Shown here: positions 5,118-6,216 of the stretch, piece by piece
Position numbering within the stretch: position 1 is the stretch's first letter
Layout of the letters: each line of letters starts with the position of its first letter
Source of the DNA: an uncultured Clostridium sp.
Lineage (GTDB): Bacteria > Bacillota_A > Clostridia > TANB77 > CAG-508
Length of the DNA: 6,216 nucleotides
Direction: 5' to 3'
NCBI GenBank assembly: GCA_938045355.1
Contig: CALIMU010000103.1
Coordinates: 1-6,216, forward strand
Notes under the pieces: model-generated
What the model saw: the letters and a program-made list of their open reading frames with translations, nothing else
What the model was told of the DNA's origin: nothing
The model's database searches: none
Translations under genes and position numbers: made by a program

Positions 5118-6216
5118 ATGAGAAAAATGATAGAAATGAATTGCAAAGAAGTTAAGAAATTTTTGTTGAAAGATAGTAGTTATTTCAATTTAGAACTGCC
5201 ACCATATTATACATTTAATAATTTATTGAATGAAATAGAAAAACAAATAAATAGAAAAAAACAATTAAATGAGCTATGCAAAGATAAACCTAATGAATGT
5301 GAAAATGTAAACTATAAATTATTTTATAATAAAGATGGAAAGTTTGATTGGAGGCCTATAGAATTGATTAATCCAATATTATATGTATATTTAGTTAAAT
5401 TGATATCAGAAGAGGATAATTGGAAAGAGATAAAAAGAGTATTTAAAGAATTTCAAAAAAATGAAAAAATAATTTGTTGTAGTATTCCAATTGAATCATA
5501 TAATCGCAATTTAGATAAAAAAGAAACTATACTAAATTGGTGGGATCAATTTGAACAAAATACAATATCAAAAAGTTTAATATTTAATTGGATGGCAATA
5601 ACAGATATTACTAATTGTTATGGTTCTATATATACACACTCAATTAGTTGGGCACTAGAAGGGAAAGAAGAGGCTAAAAAAAATAAACAAAATAAAAAAA
5701 CTTTAGGAAATCAAATAGATCAAATTATTAGAGCGATGTCATATGGTCAGACTAATGGAATACCACAAGGAAGTGTATTAATGGATTTTATCGCTGAAAT
5801 TATTTTAGGATATGCTGATCTACAACTAGGAAAAAAGATTAAAAAAAATAATATAGAAGACTATTGCATACTGAGATTTAGAGATGATTATAGAATATTT
5901 GCAAAAAATGAATTTGATTTAAAAATGATTTTAAAATATCTTACAGAAGTATTAATAGACTTGAACTTTAAATTAAATTCAAATAAAACATTAATTACAG
6001 ATGATATAATTACAAACTCGATTAAAAAAGATAAAGAAAACGAGTTAGTAAATAATTATATAATTGAAAATAATATACAAAAATCTTTATATAATATTAG
6101 CAAAGTATCAATTTTATATCCGAATAGTGGAACTGTAATTAAATCATTAATTAAATTATATGAAACACAAATAAAAATATCTAAAAAAATTAATTATATA
6201 GAACAAATTATAAGTA
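5118..6216 (+). CDS. Reverse transcriptase, UG/DRT-like (probable anti-phage), 3' end off window
   Basis: An open frame of 366 codons runs off the right edge without a stop. ATG 5118 is preferred because AAGGA (5105-5109) lies eight bases upstream; ATGs at 5127 and 5136 are alternatives. RT motifs in order are DWRPIELINP (77-86, fingers), then TDITNCYGSIYTHSI with Asp163 (motif A). GQTNGIPQGSVLMDF at 210-224 is motif B, and CILRFRDDYRIF with Asp256-Asp257 (FRDD at 254-257) is motif C. LNFKLNSNKT after it is motif D-like. All three catalytic aspartates are present, so polymerase activity is likely. Motif C is FRDD rather than YADD. There is no retron-type VTG signature in the visible part, and no maturase domain can be seen. 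The pattern fits the 'unknown group' RTs that include the DRT and Abi-type phage defence proteins. I cannot name the exact group. A helical region after about 300 may begin the C-terminal domain seen in such proteins. It follows the small deoxyribosyltransferase-like gene by 11 bp. Confidence 0.85.
   Translation, partial: MRKMIEMNCKEVKKFLLKDSSYFNLELPPYYTFNNLLNEIEKQINRKKQLNELCKDKPNECENVNYKLFYNKDGKFDWRPIELINPILYVYLVKLISEEDNWKEIKRVFKEFQKNEKIICCSIPIESYNRNLDKKETILNWWDQFEQNTISKSLIFNWMAITDITNCYGSIYTHSISWALEGKEEAKKNKQNKKTLGNQIDQIIRAMSYGQTNGIPQGSVLMDFIAEIILGYADLQLGKKIKKNNIEDYCILRFRDDYRIFAKNEFDLKMILKYLTEVLIDLNFKLNSNKTLITDDIITNSIKKDKENELVNNYIIENNIQKSLYNISKVSILYPNSGTVIKSLIKLYETQIKISKKINYIEQIIS

Noticed and set aside
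5118..6216. Retron or group II intron reverse transcriptase
   Set aside because: Motif C is FRDD rather than the usual YADD, no VTG signature or maturase segment is visible, and no msr-msd-like RNA fits in the 11-base gap upstream.
1..6216. Promoters, terminators or CRISPR-like repeats within the cluster
   Set aside because: AT-rich TATAAT-like strings are everywhere and lack paired -35 boxes in intergenic space. I found no GC-rich hairpin followed by a T run between genes and no regularly spaced repeats.

Overview
The window is a very AT-rich, single-strand gene cluster. TGA, TAA and TAG all act as stops, TGG encodes Trp, and AGA, ATA and TTA codons dominate. This fits a low-GC Firmicute (Clostridia-like) or a Fusobacteriia member. 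The sequence does not settle which, and no housekeeping marker is present.

Layout, all on the plus strand. At 1-177 is the C-terminal tail of a type I restriction-modification specificity subunit (HsdS), cut by the left edge. At about 179-1441 is an unnamed protein with a C-terminal PD-(D/E)XK nuclease-like domain. At 1444-4784 is a type I restriction subunit (HsdR) of the EcoEI-like kind with an N-terminal DUF4145-like region. It is broken into three frames by two net +1 shifts, near 3277 and between about 4281 and 4322. At 4798-5106 is a small protein resembling nucleoside 2-deoxyribosyltransferases or DUF4406. From 5118 to the right edge (no stop reached) is a reverse transcriptase with a non-canonical FRDD catalytic motif, resembling the defence-associated 'unknown group' (UG/DRT) RTs rather than retron or group II intron RTs.

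Genes are 2-13 bp apart or overlap, so they probably form one transcript. No terminator or convincing promoter is visible, and there is no gene-free stretch longer than 20 bases. The reading is a defence island: the R and S parts of a type I system (HsdM is presumably upstream, outside the window), an inserted nuclease-like gene, and then an RT module. If the hsdR frameshifts are real, DNA cleavage by the type I enzyme is probably lost. If they are sequencing errors, HsdR is a complete protein of about 1,112 residues.

The least explained parts are the inserted PD-(D/E)XK gene and the tight pair of a deoxyribosyltransferase-like gene with the RT. That pair recalls, without proving kinship to, retron operons that carry a deoxyribosyltransferase-like toxin.
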